Notes under the pieces: model-generated
The model's input: the letters and a program-made list of their open reading frames with translations, nothing else
The model's database searches: none
Told to the model about the DNA's origin: nothing
Shown here: in pieces, positions 38,994 through 50,388 of the stretch
Numbering within the stretch: the stretch's first letter is position 1
Layout of the letters: each line of letters starts with the position of its first letter
Position numbers and translations under genes: made by a program
Assembly: GCF_964340395.1 (NCBI RefSeq)
Contig: NC_135555.1
Coordinates: 3,978,501 to 4,042,500 of the forward strand
Reading direction: 5' to 3'
Source: Glandiceps talaboti
Taxonomy: Eukaryota > Hemichordata > Enteropneusta > Spengelidae
DNA length: 64,000 bases

Positions 38994-40230
38994 GAATGTG
39001 ATGTATATAAGAGCAACAACAAAAAACAGTTGAGAGAATTTGCAAAATGAAAAAAAATATATTAAATAATGATGAGCAAAAAGAAAAAAGAAACATCACC
39101 AAACAAAAATAATTCATCAAAAAAAGTAAGAAACATGAATTTGTTTAAAGGGTGGTTCTATAAAGGGTGGTTGTATAAACAGTCCAAATATAGATATGGA
39201 CACATTGCCTGATAAATGTGACTTTTCAAAATGCCTTTGGAACACAATGGAATAAAAATATAGAGGGGAAGGACGTTTATCTATTCAGAAAGTCTTGGAT
39301 AAATTGGCTTGTTGACAAGTATAACTTGAACATTACAATGTTAGCTTAGACAAGTAGTAGTTATATACAGACTGGGGGCATGTTGTCTAGCCATAAAAAA
39401 CCTACTAGATGGCTATCATTGGGTAATCATTAGATCTATCTGGCTGGACAGTAGCCGAGATTCTTCTTTTGTTTGGACAGTGCTTGTTGCCTGTCATAAA
39501 AACTACTTGACTGTGTTTGCTTGTGTATCTGAAGGTTCTCTAATACATCATGAAAACATGGTCAATATTGTCCAAGCCAAGTACTTGAGACTGAGTCAGT
39601 GTAAAGTGTAGTGTCCATTCTATGTGTATACACAACGCTTGTCTTATACAAGGCCATGCACTTGAGATTGAGTCCCTATAAAAAGAGAACAAAGAGAAAT
39701 GTCAAGATCAAGATTAGACTTCAGGATTACTTCAAAGTCCTGGATAAACTGCTTTTTTTAAAAAGACGGTAAATGAAAACTTTTAGAAGTTCCGTTTGGT
39801 GATTGACAAAAAGGAAAGAACTTCCCACTCATTGTCAAAAATAAAATCTTAGATGTAAAATTATTGTTCTATCATTATCATGTGACCATAAAGTTAGAAT
39901 CATTACATTTTCACTATCTTAGGAATCTGTATTATTAATGACAGCAGACCGCACTTGTCGTTGTTTTTTCACCACCTTATGATGACAAAGTACAAATTCT
40001 GGTACATATCTTTTGAGTCCAAACGAAACACATTTGATGGAATTTGATACAAGATAAAAATGGTGGTGACAAGATGGATTGTTGCCATGGTAACATCAAT
40101 TTTAGTGATTTTATCAGATCTACTATTAGTGTATGACATTCAAAGGTGAAATAATGACTTGTGTAGGTCTCTTGTAAGTCTAATAATGTAACATGTACCT
40201 ACAATACCTGTGTAATTTGTATACCGGTAT
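38990..40230. other. AT-rich non-coding DNA
   Basis: No gene was recognised. A two-copy 15-16-bp tandem repeat of AAGGGTGGTT-TATA lies at about 39147-39178. A perfect X-box lies at 40081 (listed separately). Confidence 0.5.
40081..40094 (+). promoter_or_regulatory. Perfect palindromic RFX X-box
   Basis: GTTGCCATGGTAAC matches the ideal palindromic X-box (GTTGCC, AT, GGTAAC or GGCAAC) at every defined position. X-boxes of this kind are bound by RFX factors, which in animals control ciliary genes and other targets. No adjacent promoter or exon was seen, so a distal element or an orphan site is equally possible. Confidence 0.55.
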
Positions 40231-40470
40231 GCATGTGTGTGTGTGTGTGGGGGGGGGGGGTGTGTGTGTGTGGGTGTGTGTGTGTGGGTGTGTGTGTGTG
40301 TGTGTGTATGTGGAGGGGGGTTACACTTCTTCATCTGTAAATGCTAGCACTTTCTGTATGTATGAGGTGGAGTACAGCTCAACTGTACAGGACTGCATCT
40401 TGTGTGTGTGTGTGAGGGAGGGGTTGTGTGTGTGTGGTGGAGGGTGGGTGGGTGGTGGAGGGGGCACTTC
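40231..40470. repeat. (GT)n / poly-G low-complexity block
   Basis: (GT)n from about 40235, an 11-G run ending at 40260, further (GT)n with GGG interruptions to 40309, then a G-run ending at 40320. A second GT/GGGT/GGTGGAGG block lies at about 40400-40467. Between and after the blocks, GTACAG and related phrases recur, which may reflect an old ~150-bp duplication. Open frames here encode Val-Cys or His-Thr repeats and are artefacts. Confidence 0.9.
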
Positions 40471-40773
40471 CCCTGTACAGTCCATCACAATCTGTATTTG
40501 TGATGGGGAGGAGCGTTGTAGAATATATACCAGTCATAAGTAAGGAACATCTTATCAATCTAACCATATCGTTGATATTTAATGAAAAAAGAGCGTCTTT
40601 TGTCTTTACAGGTTTCATCAAATCCTATGTCAGTGTGTTAAATATAGATCTGGTCCAATAATTCGAAATAAGTTCACCAACAAATTAAAAAATTGATAAT
40701 CCAATACACTGTACTAGTATATATCTATACTAGCCAACCAACTATTGATAACATGCCCTGGGCAAAACCCATC

Positions 40774-40952
40774 CTACCAATCAACCAACCAACCAACCAA
40801 CCAACCAACCAACCAACCAACCAGTCTGTCAGTTGGTCGGTCTGTCGGTTGGTCAGTCAGGTCGGTCGGTCGATTGGTCGATTGATTGATCAATAAATCA
40901 ATCAATCAATTAACCAATCAATCAATCAATCAACTGACCAATTGGTCAATCA
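40774..40952. repeat. Self-complementary tetranucleotide tract (CCAA/GGTC/GATT/AATC)
   Basis: (CCAA)n at about 40777-40822 is followed by CAGT/TGGT/CGGT variants, then GATTGGTCGATTGATTGAT at 40872-40890 and its approximate reverse complement ATCAATCAATCAATTAACC at 40897-40915, with a further TTGGTCAAT near the end. The tract can fold on itself more than once. The 67-codon frame through it encodes Asn-Gln-Pro-Thr repeats and is an artefact. Confidence 0.93.
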
Positions 40953-41499
40953 TCTTGTTAACGTTAATATGTTATAGTTCAGAATACTTTGTACCTAAGC
41001 TTACTAATATGATCTGAACATAGGTTCTAATTAATTATTCTTTCCCCCTTATGTGCCATTTACTTCAAGTTTGAAACCAAACAAGGAAATGAACTTAACA
41101 TCTAAAAAGGAAAAATACACGAAAAAGTTCAAAGAAACAGAAGAAATATTCTGTTTGGCCAAGTTTACAACCTTTGTAACATAGATGGTAAAAGTTGGTA
41201 AATTTATGGAAAAAAGGTCTTCTTTCTTAAAGTGTGATGTTTTTGTATTTTCTTCCAATTCTTTGTAAGCTGTAAATTTTTTTCTTTTCTTGAACACTGT
41301 GTGTGTTTTTATTCTTTCAACTTGCACAAAAAATACTTTGAATTTGAAAAAAGTTGTAAGACTTGTCAATTAAATTGTCAACCATAAAATTTGAGGAATA
41401 TTTGGTATGACGATAGATGGATAGTTGAGCTAGAATTGACGAGACTTGGATATGAGAGAGAAATAATTAGTTGATGACGTATCGTGATAACTGAAAGGT
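40953..41499. other. AT-rich non-coding DNA
   Basis: A 106-codon minus-strand frame at 41049-41369 (Lys/Phe-rich) has no known domain and fits a chance frame in AT-rich sequence. Nothing else was seen. Confidence 0.5.
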
Positions 41500-41735
41500 A
41501 GAAGTTATTATCTGATTTGTAGCAAAGCACATGACAAACATCTGTTAAGACATTGCATTTTCACCAAAGACCATTTTTGGTCGTCTGTAACAATGAGGGG
41601 AATATAAAAGGAAGAAACGTTTTATCAGATTTAGACTAAAACCCTTGGCAAACATCTGTTAAAACATTACATTTTCACAGAAGAGCATTTTTCCGTCCCT
41701 TTCTAAATAAAAAGATCGGAGTTACCGTGTACCAG
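41500..41735. repeat. 113-bp tandem duplication
   Basis: Two copies start at about 41500 and 41613. Shared blocks are AGAA-GTT-TTATC-GATTT, then CAAACATCTGTTAA-ACATT, CATTTTCAC-AA-AGCATTTTT and CCGTC/TCGTC. Divergence is moderate, so it is not recent. Confidence 0.8.
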
Positions 41736-42436
41736 CTATTGATTAAGTCGTTTCTTGTATCAACAAGAATATATCTGTGTGAGTTTACACAGCGTTTACA
41801 GCAGAATTTTCATCTTAAATCCTGTGGATCATTATTCTGGGAGCTCCTAAACTGTCTAACTATTCACTTTACCTCTGTTATTTTGGTCAAATACCTGTAA
41901 CTCATACTATGTGACTAGAATTATTTATTGTCAATAAAATTTGTTAAAAAGAATAATCACCATCATTCAACATTTTGAACTATCAGAATTTATAGTCAAA
42001 TGTTAACATTTTATCAGCCCCAATAAAAATATTTCATCATCATCGCTGTTTACTATATTGTTAAGAAATCGGCCAAAAAAATCAAACTTTTTCATCAATA
42101 CTCATAATTCTATGAAATATAAGTATTTGCCAGAAAAAAGCTTTACAAAAACTGAAAAATTCTCTCCAAAAATTGATATTAAGTTTTGATTTCTTACCCA
42201 AATCATAATATAATTCTATAGTCACATTTGCTGCATTTTATTGTATTTTAATTTTCATGAATGAAAGAAAGAAAATATTTCACTTTTTCAACTCTATCTG
42301 CGAGGATAAATTTGAAAATTGAAAGTTGAAAAGATAATAAATCCTGTATCAAAACCTCAAAATACCTGACAGTAGCAATTAGTTAACAACGATCTATAAA
42401 ATTACAACAAAAACATAGCTTTCAAATCCAATCTAT
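41736..42436. other. Very AT-rich non-coding DNA
   Basis: No gene, repeat or distinctive motif was seen. Confidence 0.5.
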
Positions 42437-42530
42437 TACACAAAAATATTACAGCATAAATAAAGATTTCATCTGCGATGTACAGTATACAAAATTACCA
42501 CATAAATAAAAGATTTCACCTGCGATGTAT
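42437..42530. repeat. ~45-bp tandem duplication
   Basis: Two copies contain CATAAATAAA, then GATTTCA and CTGCGATGTA, with landmarks at about 42455 and 42500. Confidence 0.75.
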
Positions 42531-42849
42531 CACACTGATACAAGGCCTTCATTTGTTGCAATCTCTCAACTTACTCAAGATTTTATGACCCAAAATAAAA
42601 ATGAAAATTTGAGGAGTATAAATTATGAGAATAATGAAATTGTGTCATTGCGAAGTTTTAATTGTCTTCTTTTATGGACTCTCCTCAACCCGAGATTAGT
42701 TTTTTGTGAGAAGTTTGTTCCTGGCATTGAAAATTTATGGGAGTAATTTTTCACCAATCCACAGAGGGATATGTTTGCAAATGGATGTGGTTTTTGGTAA
42801 ATATTCTGCATTTGTTATCATGATTAGTGAAACTTTGACATTATAAGAT

Positions 42850-42981
42850 GTTTTATATTCAGGCTAGTGGTTGTCACATTGTTTTATGCCACTCTTTCGT
42901 GGATTTGTGTTGCTTAATGAATTGATCAATGACATTTAAGGTAAGGTAATGACTCATCTAGTGAATAAATGACTTGAACAA
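42850..42981. repeat. Old degenerate repeat, left flank of the 34-bp satellite
   Basis: Blocks here recur in the same family to the right of the satellite: ATATTCAGGCTAGTGG near 42855 resembles ATATTCAAGCTAGTAA near 44370, and AATGACTCATCTAGTGAATA near 42947 resembles AATGACTCATTTAGCAAACA near 44317 and AATGACTCAAATAGTGAATT near 44502. The 34-bp satellite starts directly after one of these copies. Confidence 0.65.
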
Positions 42982-44246
42982 TTATATTATAGAATCAAAC
43001 TAGTGTTTATAACTGTTATATTATAGAATCAAACTAGTGTTTATAACTGTTCTATTATAGAATCAAACTAGTGTTTATAACTGTTCTATTATAGAATCAA
43101 ACTAGTGTTTATAACTGTTATATTATAGAATCAAACTAGTGTTTATAACTGTTCTATTATAGAATCAAACTAGTGTTTATAACTGTTCTATTATAGAATC
43201 AAACTAGTGTTTATAACTGTTCTATTATAGAATCAAACTAGTGTTTATAACTGTTATATTATAGAATCAAACTAGTGTTTATAACTGTTCTATTATAGAA
43301 TCAAACTAGTGTTTATAACTGTTCTATTATAGAATCAAACTAGTGTTTATAACTGTTCTATTATAGAATCAAACTAGTGTTTATAACTGTTCTATTATAG
43401 AATCAAACTAGTGTTTATAACTGTTCTATTATAGAATCAAACTAGTGTTTATAACTGTTCTATTATAGAATCAAACTAGTGTTTATAACTGTTCTATTAT
43501 AGAATCAAACTAGTGTTTATAACTGTTCTATTATAGAATCAAACTAGTGTTTATAACTGTTCTATTATAGAATCAAACTAGTGTTTATAACTGTTCTATT
43601 ATAGAATCAAACTAGTGTTTATAACTGTTCTATTATAGAATCAAACTAGTGTTTATAACTGTTCTATTATAGAATCAAACTAGTGTTTATAACTGTTCTA
43701 TTATAGAATCAAACTAGTGTTTATAACTGTTCTATTATAGAATCAAACTAGTGTTTATAACTGTTCTATTATAGAATCAAACTAGTGTTTATAACTGTTC
43801 TATTATAGAATCAAACTAGTGTTTATAACTGTTCTATTATAGAATCAAACTAGTGTTTATAACTGTTCTATTATAGAATCAAACTAGTGTTTATAACTGT
43901 TCTATTATAGAATCAAACTAGTGTTTATAACTGTTCTATTATAGAATCAAACTAGTGTTTATAACTGTTCTATTATAGAATCAAACTAGTGTTTATAACT
44001 GTTCTATTATAGAATCAAACTAGTGTTTATAACTGTTCTATTATAGAATCAAACTAGTGTTTATAACTGTTCTATTATAGAATCAAACTAGTGTTTATAA
44101 CTGTTCTATTATAGAATCAAACTAGTGTTTATAACTGTTCTATTATAGAATCAAACTAGTGTTTATAACTGTTCTATTATAGAATCAAACTAGTGTTTAT
44201 AACTGTTCTATTATAGAATCAAACTAGTGTTTATAACTGTTCTATT
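42982..44246. repeat. 34-bp satellite, about 37 nearly identical copies
   Basis: Strict 34-bp period (GAATC at 43026, 43060 and so on). The unit contains GAATCAAACTAGTG, TTTATAACTG and TTCTATTATA. Units 1, 2, 5 and 9 carry A instead of C in GTT(C/A)TATT; from unit 10 to the end, about 28 units, no variant was seen. Each unit junction holds the inverted repeat TTCTAT-T-ATAGAA, and ACTAGT is a second palindrome within the unit. The array ends abruptly at TTCTATTGGATAAC. Such uniformity implies very recent expansion or gene-conversion-like homogenisation; copy number may be affected by assembly. No frame is credible. Confidence 0.98.
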
Positions 44247-44660
44247 GGATAACTTCAAAATTATTTTATTCATTAACATATTTGGTCAATTAAATTGTTT
44301 AACCGTGAATCAATGAAATGACTCATTTAGCAAACAAATGAATTGAACAGTGACATTACAAAATAGTTGATATTCAAGCTAGTAATTATTAGTGTGTTTT
44401 ATCAAATGTCTTTCAAACAATTTTGCTCACTGATTAACTTGGACAATTAAATATTCATTAGTGATACAATGATTTGACCAATGAGATCATCACTCATAGA
44501 ATGACTCAAATAGTGAATTAATGAATTAACCAGTAAACATTTAGATCAATTATTTGATCAATGACATTGTTTTTGATGCAAAGACTCAGTCAATGACTGC
44601 TCAATGAAATTATCAGTTATGGAATATCAGTGAATAATAATATATATATGAATAATAATA
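44247..44660. repeat. Old degenerate repeat, right flank of the 34-bp satellite
   Basis: The sequence is built from recurring phrases such as TGAATCAATGA, AATGACTCA-TAGTGAA and GACATT, with at least two recognisable copies of the block also found left of the satellite. A (TAA/TATA)-rich stretch at about 44627-44690 ends it. No gene. Confidence 0.6.
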
Positions 44661-44930
44661 TCAGTGAATAATAATAATAGTGAACCAATGTATGGATCAA
44701 TGAAATTATAAGTGAATCAATGACCAAGCTATTGAATCAATGTTTGGATCAATGAAATTGTAAGTGAAGCAATGACTAGTGAGTCAATGTATGTATCAAT
44801 GATATATTGTAAGTGAAGCAATGACTAGTGAATCAATGTTTGGACCAATGAAATTGTAAGTAAAGCAATGACTAGTGAATCAATGTACATATCAATGATA
44901 TATTATAAGTGAAGCAATTACTCTGTTTGT
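44661..44930. repeat. 47-52-bp repeat with alternating unit types
   Basis: TAAGTGAAGCAATGACTAGTG or a variant starts at about 44709, 44761, 44810, 44857 and 44906. The segment just before it alternates between a TTTGG-CAATGAAATT form (at 44761 and 44857) and an ATATCAATGATATATT form (at 44810 and 44906). This gives a dimeric higher-order period of about 96 bp. Confidence 0.8.
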
Positions 44931-46214
44931 GAATATGTGACTGTAAGTCAAAATGAGTGAATTATTTAGAAATGAAAATACACTAAACTATTGTTATTGA
45001 CCTGTTGATAGAATACTGAATCGTTTGATGTTTATTTTCATTCAAAATATGAAGGAAATAAGTACAAATTGAATAAAATGATCAAACTTCGATAAGTGTC
45101 ACATTTCCAACTTTGTGATATGCCATTGATTTCTATCTATTTTCGGCACAAGAATTAAATCAAAATTTTGAAATTAAAAATTTCATCCAATGTTTGGAAC
45201 ATTTTGATTGAAATTTGGTTTATATATCAGTTCTTTTTTTCTTGACTATCCAATGACTGTGTTAACAGTGACATGTTGGAAGGAACTGAGAAACGGTTGA
45301 CAAGATTTTGACTATAAACTGTGACTCATGTGGAGCAACTTGTACAAAATTAGTTTATGCTTGGATGGGGATGAGAGGGGAGGGAGGGGGTAGGTATATA
45401 ATAGGGATGGAAATGATTTAGGGTAGAGATAAACTACATAAATTTTGAAATACTGATTCAGATTTTATCCACAATAGATGTATGAACAAATGTTGATATA
45501 ATATAGTCTGAAATGTATTAAGACTTTATCACCATCATCAATACTTAAACTTGTAGTCTCACAATAGAGAAGGCAAATTGCTCTGACAGACCCTTGACAA
45601 AAGATGAAGAAATGACGAGACTTTAGAATTAAATTTTAATGTTCATATTAGAAGGAGGTGAATAAGTTAATTAAGATGATACTGTTTCAAACTCATTCTC
45701 TCTTCATTAGCAAGTAAATTAAAAAAATAAAATGTACAGGGATGAAAATATCCAGAAGCAGAAAATTTGATTCTATATATTGGAGAGTTTTAGCCGTTGG
45801 CGCTTGTATAAATGAGTTCAAGCATTGGGTAAATGAGAAAGGCAGAGATATGATGTATAAGTGTTTGATGACTTGTAAATGTTTTAACTTGGTGAATCTT
45901 GTTCACTAATAATGTAATACCGTAGATTTCCTAGGGACACACCATCGCACTGTGTCACACAAATTCAACTTGTAAATAAGTTGTTGATATTGTAAGCCAC
46001 TAACTGTATAAGAGAACAGTCTATTTCAACTAACTGATATAATTTTGGTGATTATTTCTTGTCAAATGTTGTATACTTGCAGAATAAGTATATTTACTGA
46101 TTTTTCTGTAAGAATAATGTGTATGAATTTATCTGTTTTAAGACCTAATATTTTGTCTTCATTTTCACATGTTAGAATTTGTGAAGGATTAAAAGAATGT
46201 TGAGGTGATGAGAT
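44931..46214. other. AT-rich non-coding DNA
   Basis: No gene was recognised. A G-rich patch lies at about 45364-45395 (GGGGATGAGAGGGGAGGGAG). TTGGCGC, an incomplete E2F-type core, is near 45799. Confidence 0.5.
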
Positions 46215-46520
46215 AAAAGTTTCTTGCAAAAACTTTGTAAACAATGTAGTTTTTGATAATTTTTCGTTTGCAAAAACTCTGTGAAGCCATGGCAAGTGTC
46301 TAAAAACTGCAGATTATATTTCCCTTCGTGATGAAATTTTTTTCTAAAAACAGCATTTTTTCCATCTTCAGACAGTTTGTACAAACTGCGGTTATTCTTT
46401 TTACAGAATTTTTTTTTTAATGCAGTTATTCCATCTTTATAGAAATTTCTGTAAAAACTACAGTTTTTCCATGTTTGCAGACATTCTGTAAAAACAGCAG
46501 TTATTTCTATTTTCCAAAGG
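46215..46520. repeat. Degenerate 30-50-bp repeat, about 8 copies
   Basis: The phrase CTGTAAAAACTGCAGTT-TTCCAT or a variant recurs near 46228, 46271, 46300, 46344, 46378, 46418, 46451 and 46486, often followed by CTT-GCAGACA. It gives a 167-codon minus-strand frame (46172-46675) that begins at GTG, is rich in Lys, Phe and Cys, and shows loose 12-16-residue periodicity. I recognise no protein family in it and treat it as a repeat-driven frame. Confidence 0.7.
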
Positions 46521-48300
46521 TTTCCTTTCTGGTAAATAGTGTTGAAACGAGGTGAAAAAGATGAGCTTTTGTACCTCAAGAGAGACTCCAAAGAGATCAA
46601 GCTAAAATCAACAGCATGATCTACAGTATCAGTATGAGGGGTTTGGGTATTCAGTCGTAAAAAAAAAAATATCACTTTTGTGCAAAATTATCTGAAAAAT
46701 ACCATTAGGACAAGACAAGAATTTGAAAATAACCCAAATTAAAATATTTGTCCTCAAAATAATTTTAAAATATTCTTCATGTTTCTTAAATCTGACTTTT
46801 CTGAAACATACGACATATTTTCAGTCTTCTACTCAACAACCACAAGTAATCACTCACCTATCTTTTACATTATTCAGAGATATTTGGAGGAAAGTTGCAA
46901 AAAAAAAAAAAAAATAACCAATACAATGCAGTTTAATTTCATTCATATTGTATTTGTAGACTATGTGTGAGGTGAAAAGAAAGTTATTTGTTCAAAATGA
47001 TGCACTTTCATGCAAAATCATGAAAAATATTAGAAAAATGAGTAAGTGTCTCTTTTTATCTGAACTAATCTACCATAGAGACGTGATCATGTATAAATAA
47101 CAGCATGCACCATAGGTGAGGTTTCTATAATATGTTATTATTATATAGATATACGACAAAATTTAATATCAGGGAATTCTTACAAAATAACAGCCACAAA
47201 AATCTGTAAACCTTCCTAGTGATCAGGTTCTTCATTTCTCTGCCATGTTTCTATTATATATATGAGATTAAAAATTTAATATCAGACAATTTAAAAAAAA
47301 AAAAAAGAATCGGTCAAATTTTCCATGTAATCATGAAGTTGATAGCCACAAACATTATTGACAGATCAACCTTTTAAAAATCTATAAAAAAAATCTGTGA
47401 AAATCTCAGAACTATGAAAATGAAACTCAAAGTCAAATGTTGAATATTTTCATTCACATATATACTCTATAAAATATAAAACTCAAACTCGAATTTTGGA
47501 TGTAAATTTTTGAAGCAATATAAGCTACGATGACGAAAGTGAGAAAATTCATATTTGAGTGCATACGATGTGAGTAATTGTATACACAAGGTGCTTGACA
47601 GACAGTGTACAGTACCGTACTACTATAGGAATTCTAACTGCCTAATGGAGATATGTAATTGTAGTATGCCCTGATGTAAAATTTATACCTAGAGTAAATG
47701 AAACCTATGCCGACTAGATGTAAAATGTATGACATAGACACTTTCCAAGCATGTCCTATGTTAATCTATGATACTCTACTCATACTATATATTCTTGATT
47801 AATGTACTTTTAGACACGTTCTTCTTGTCGTACGATAATGGTCAAAGTTTGATGAATTTATTAAAAACCGTTCAGTCCACAAAATTATTCAGTACTGTTA
47901 AGGAATATCTTCTCAAAAACAAATCAAATGAAATCTACAAAATTTTATAAAGTTCAAAGTTTAACAAATTTATTTAAAATAAATCAGTCCTCAGAATTCC
48001 TTAGAAGCTGCTAAGTATAAGCTTTCCAAAATAGCACCAATGGTGTTGTGCATGACTGATATTGAAATCCAAGCTGATATTTTAGAAAGAAGGTATTCCT
48101 TTTAGTATGTATATCCATCAAGTACGTGTAATTTCAAAGTTTGAATTTTTTACCAAAACTCAGAAATAATAACTGCATATTAATGATTGTATAATTGTTT
48201 CATCAACAGCTCTTCATCTATACCCCCAAAAACATCATCACCACATAAGTTAAATCACTAAACTCTTTTTGACGTAACTCACATTTCACTGATGTGATCA
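46521..48300. other. AT-rich non-coding DNA
   Basis: No gene was recognised. Poly-A runs lie at about 46901-46914 and 47291-47305. The phrase AAAATTTAATATCAG at 47158 and 47271, with GCCACAAA following at different distances, suggests an old duplication. Confidence 0.5.
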
Positions 48301-48445
48301 TACATACATACATACATGCAGGCATGCAGGCAGGCAGACAGACATACATACGTATGTACCTACCGACCTACCTACCTACCTACCTACCTACATACATACA
48401 TACATACATACATACATACATACATACATACATACATACAGGCAT
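48301..48445. repeat. Compound tetranucleotide microsatellite (CATA/GGCA/CCTA)
   Basis: Blocks of (CATA)n, (GGCA)n, (GACA)n, then (CCTA)n at about 48357-48390 and (CATA)n to 48440. Confidence 0.97.
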
Positions 48446-50261
48446 TTCTTGACTATTGAACATCAGTTCAGTTGTGCTAAAATCTGCAAAATTGTCCACA
48501 TTTATTAAAAATCATTCATTTCTCAAAATCATTACTACTGTTGGGGAATACTTTGCCATATTGACTTGCTTTACTCCTATTTTAAGTTTTCAGAAACTTC
48601 TTTTGACACTTAAAAGCAATTTTGTTGAGATGTCTAGCATATCGATTCAGTTTTGAGTAGAACAATTTGTAATATTTCAAATGACAACTAAATTTTTGCC
48701 GACTAGCTTTGTGTATAGATTTAGCTTTTTTCAAAAGATTAGATTTCCAATATTTCAATAATTTGACTAGGAATGTTACTTTATGACAAGCGTGTTTATA
48801 GGTTCTCTAAAAATATGCCAAGATTTTAGTAACTTTATCCAATTGCTATACCTAAAACATATATGTATCACAGATAGTCACAATCTGGCTAGTATTAGAG
48901 TTCCTTCCCTTTGAAACATGAAACTAAAAACCATAGTAAAGGGACCTAAGTATTAACTTTGTAATCGAAGCTGTGCAAAGGTGAGCTTATTTCTTATGTT
49001 TGAATCAACCCTTATGTTTGTAAAAACCACCAAGTTCATACTAATAAGGCGTGACAACTCTATTCCTGCCTCGACGTGTTATGATTTCCCTATAGACAAG
49101 TCCACCGTCAACATTCAAAGTTTGAACAGGAAGAATAGATATTTTCTGATTACTGTTCTAGTCTGGATTGACAGACCCAGAGGCAAAATTGAAAAATACT
49201 CTGACAGCCAACGAGAAAATTGTTTCTTGTGATTTTCTCTCTCACTATGCAAACTTACTTTATGTATCTTTAGTCTATAAATCCTATTGTGTTTGTGTCA
49301 TGTCAGTCACCACAGTTGACAGACACCCATTCGTCTCACTCACCTGGTTTCAATCTTTCCTCCGGCACTCTTCACCAAATTAAGACATTATATCTGTTAT
49401 TGACAATCCTAAATATACTTACTCCCTATGACATATATTCTGACCATTGACAATTTGTTTATTTGTTTAGTGTTTCAAGCCACAGGCTGTATAATCCAAT
49501 ATGAATGAGATTACACAAGAAAAGTGATACCAAATTTTTTTTTTTAAATTGTGACTTATTTCATTACTGAAAATAAAGTCATATTTCATACTTTAGTTGG
49601 AAACTTGCTACCAAGAAAGTCTCAATTTGAATCATAAAATATCTAAATTAAGGTAGAAGAAAAACTTATCACAAAAATATTACCCACAGTTTGTTTGAAA
49701 TGGTTGTAATCTAACTCTTAGAGAATTGTACAAGAGTTTGTTTCTTGTAAAAGTTTGAAATGTTGTTATACACAAGAATTTTTTTTGTATTAAAACTTTC
49801 TCAAATATGCAGCAAAGTTTCATCTTTTGTGAAATCAGAACCAAACTGAATTCCTCCTCAAACAAGTCAAAGCCATGATAGTTATATTTACAGCAAAATT
49901 TGGTTTTTTAGGTCTAGGAAGATGATTCTAATTACTTCTGTTCATCTACTTTGTACAGAAATGTATCCCACATATATTATTTTGTATTTGAAAGTACTTT
50001 CAAATTTGTACCTAAAAGTGTATATAAGTTGTTCAACATATGTAGTGTGCACTGACTGAGATGTAGAATTGGTAACGGAATGTGGTAGTGGATCTTTCTC
50101 ATTTATTGTCATGGCAACAACAATGGCAGCATTGCAGCTGTCTTTAAATTCAATTACTATAAACTTAGTGACAAATAATATAGTATGTTTTGATGACGAC
50201 ACCAACTTAACAGGGAACTTTTGACTTTCAGAAGCAGGAAAAGTGTTCAGCTGGTGGGGCT
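48446..50261. other. AT-rich non-coding DNA
   Basis: No gene was recognised; frames are at most about 83 codons. An X-box-like site on the minus strand lies at 50105 (listed separately). Confidence 0.5.
50105..50118 (-). promoter_or_regulatory. RFX-type X-box
   Basis: The minus strand reads GTTGCCATGACAAT, one base short of a full X-box. Motif match only. Confidence 0.35.
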
Positions 50262-50349
50262 GTGTGTGTCTGTGTCTGTTTGTCTGTCTGTCTGTCTGTC
50301 CATCCATCTGTCAGTCTGTCCATCTGTCTGTCAATCGGTCCATCTGTCC

Positions 50350-50388
<39 letters not shown>

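Noticed and set aside
40140-40621. His/Thr-rich and Val/Cys-rich proteins
   Set aside because: They are translations of GT/GGGT simple sequence.
42982-44246. CRISPR array
   Set aside because: The unit repeats back to back with no unique spacers, and the surroundings are animal-like without cas genes.
42982-44246. Array of 34-bp recombinase sites (loxP/FRT-like)
   Set aside because: The shared length of 34 bp is coincidental. There are no 13-bp arms around an 8-bp core; the only long inverted repeat straddles unit junctions and has a one-base centre.
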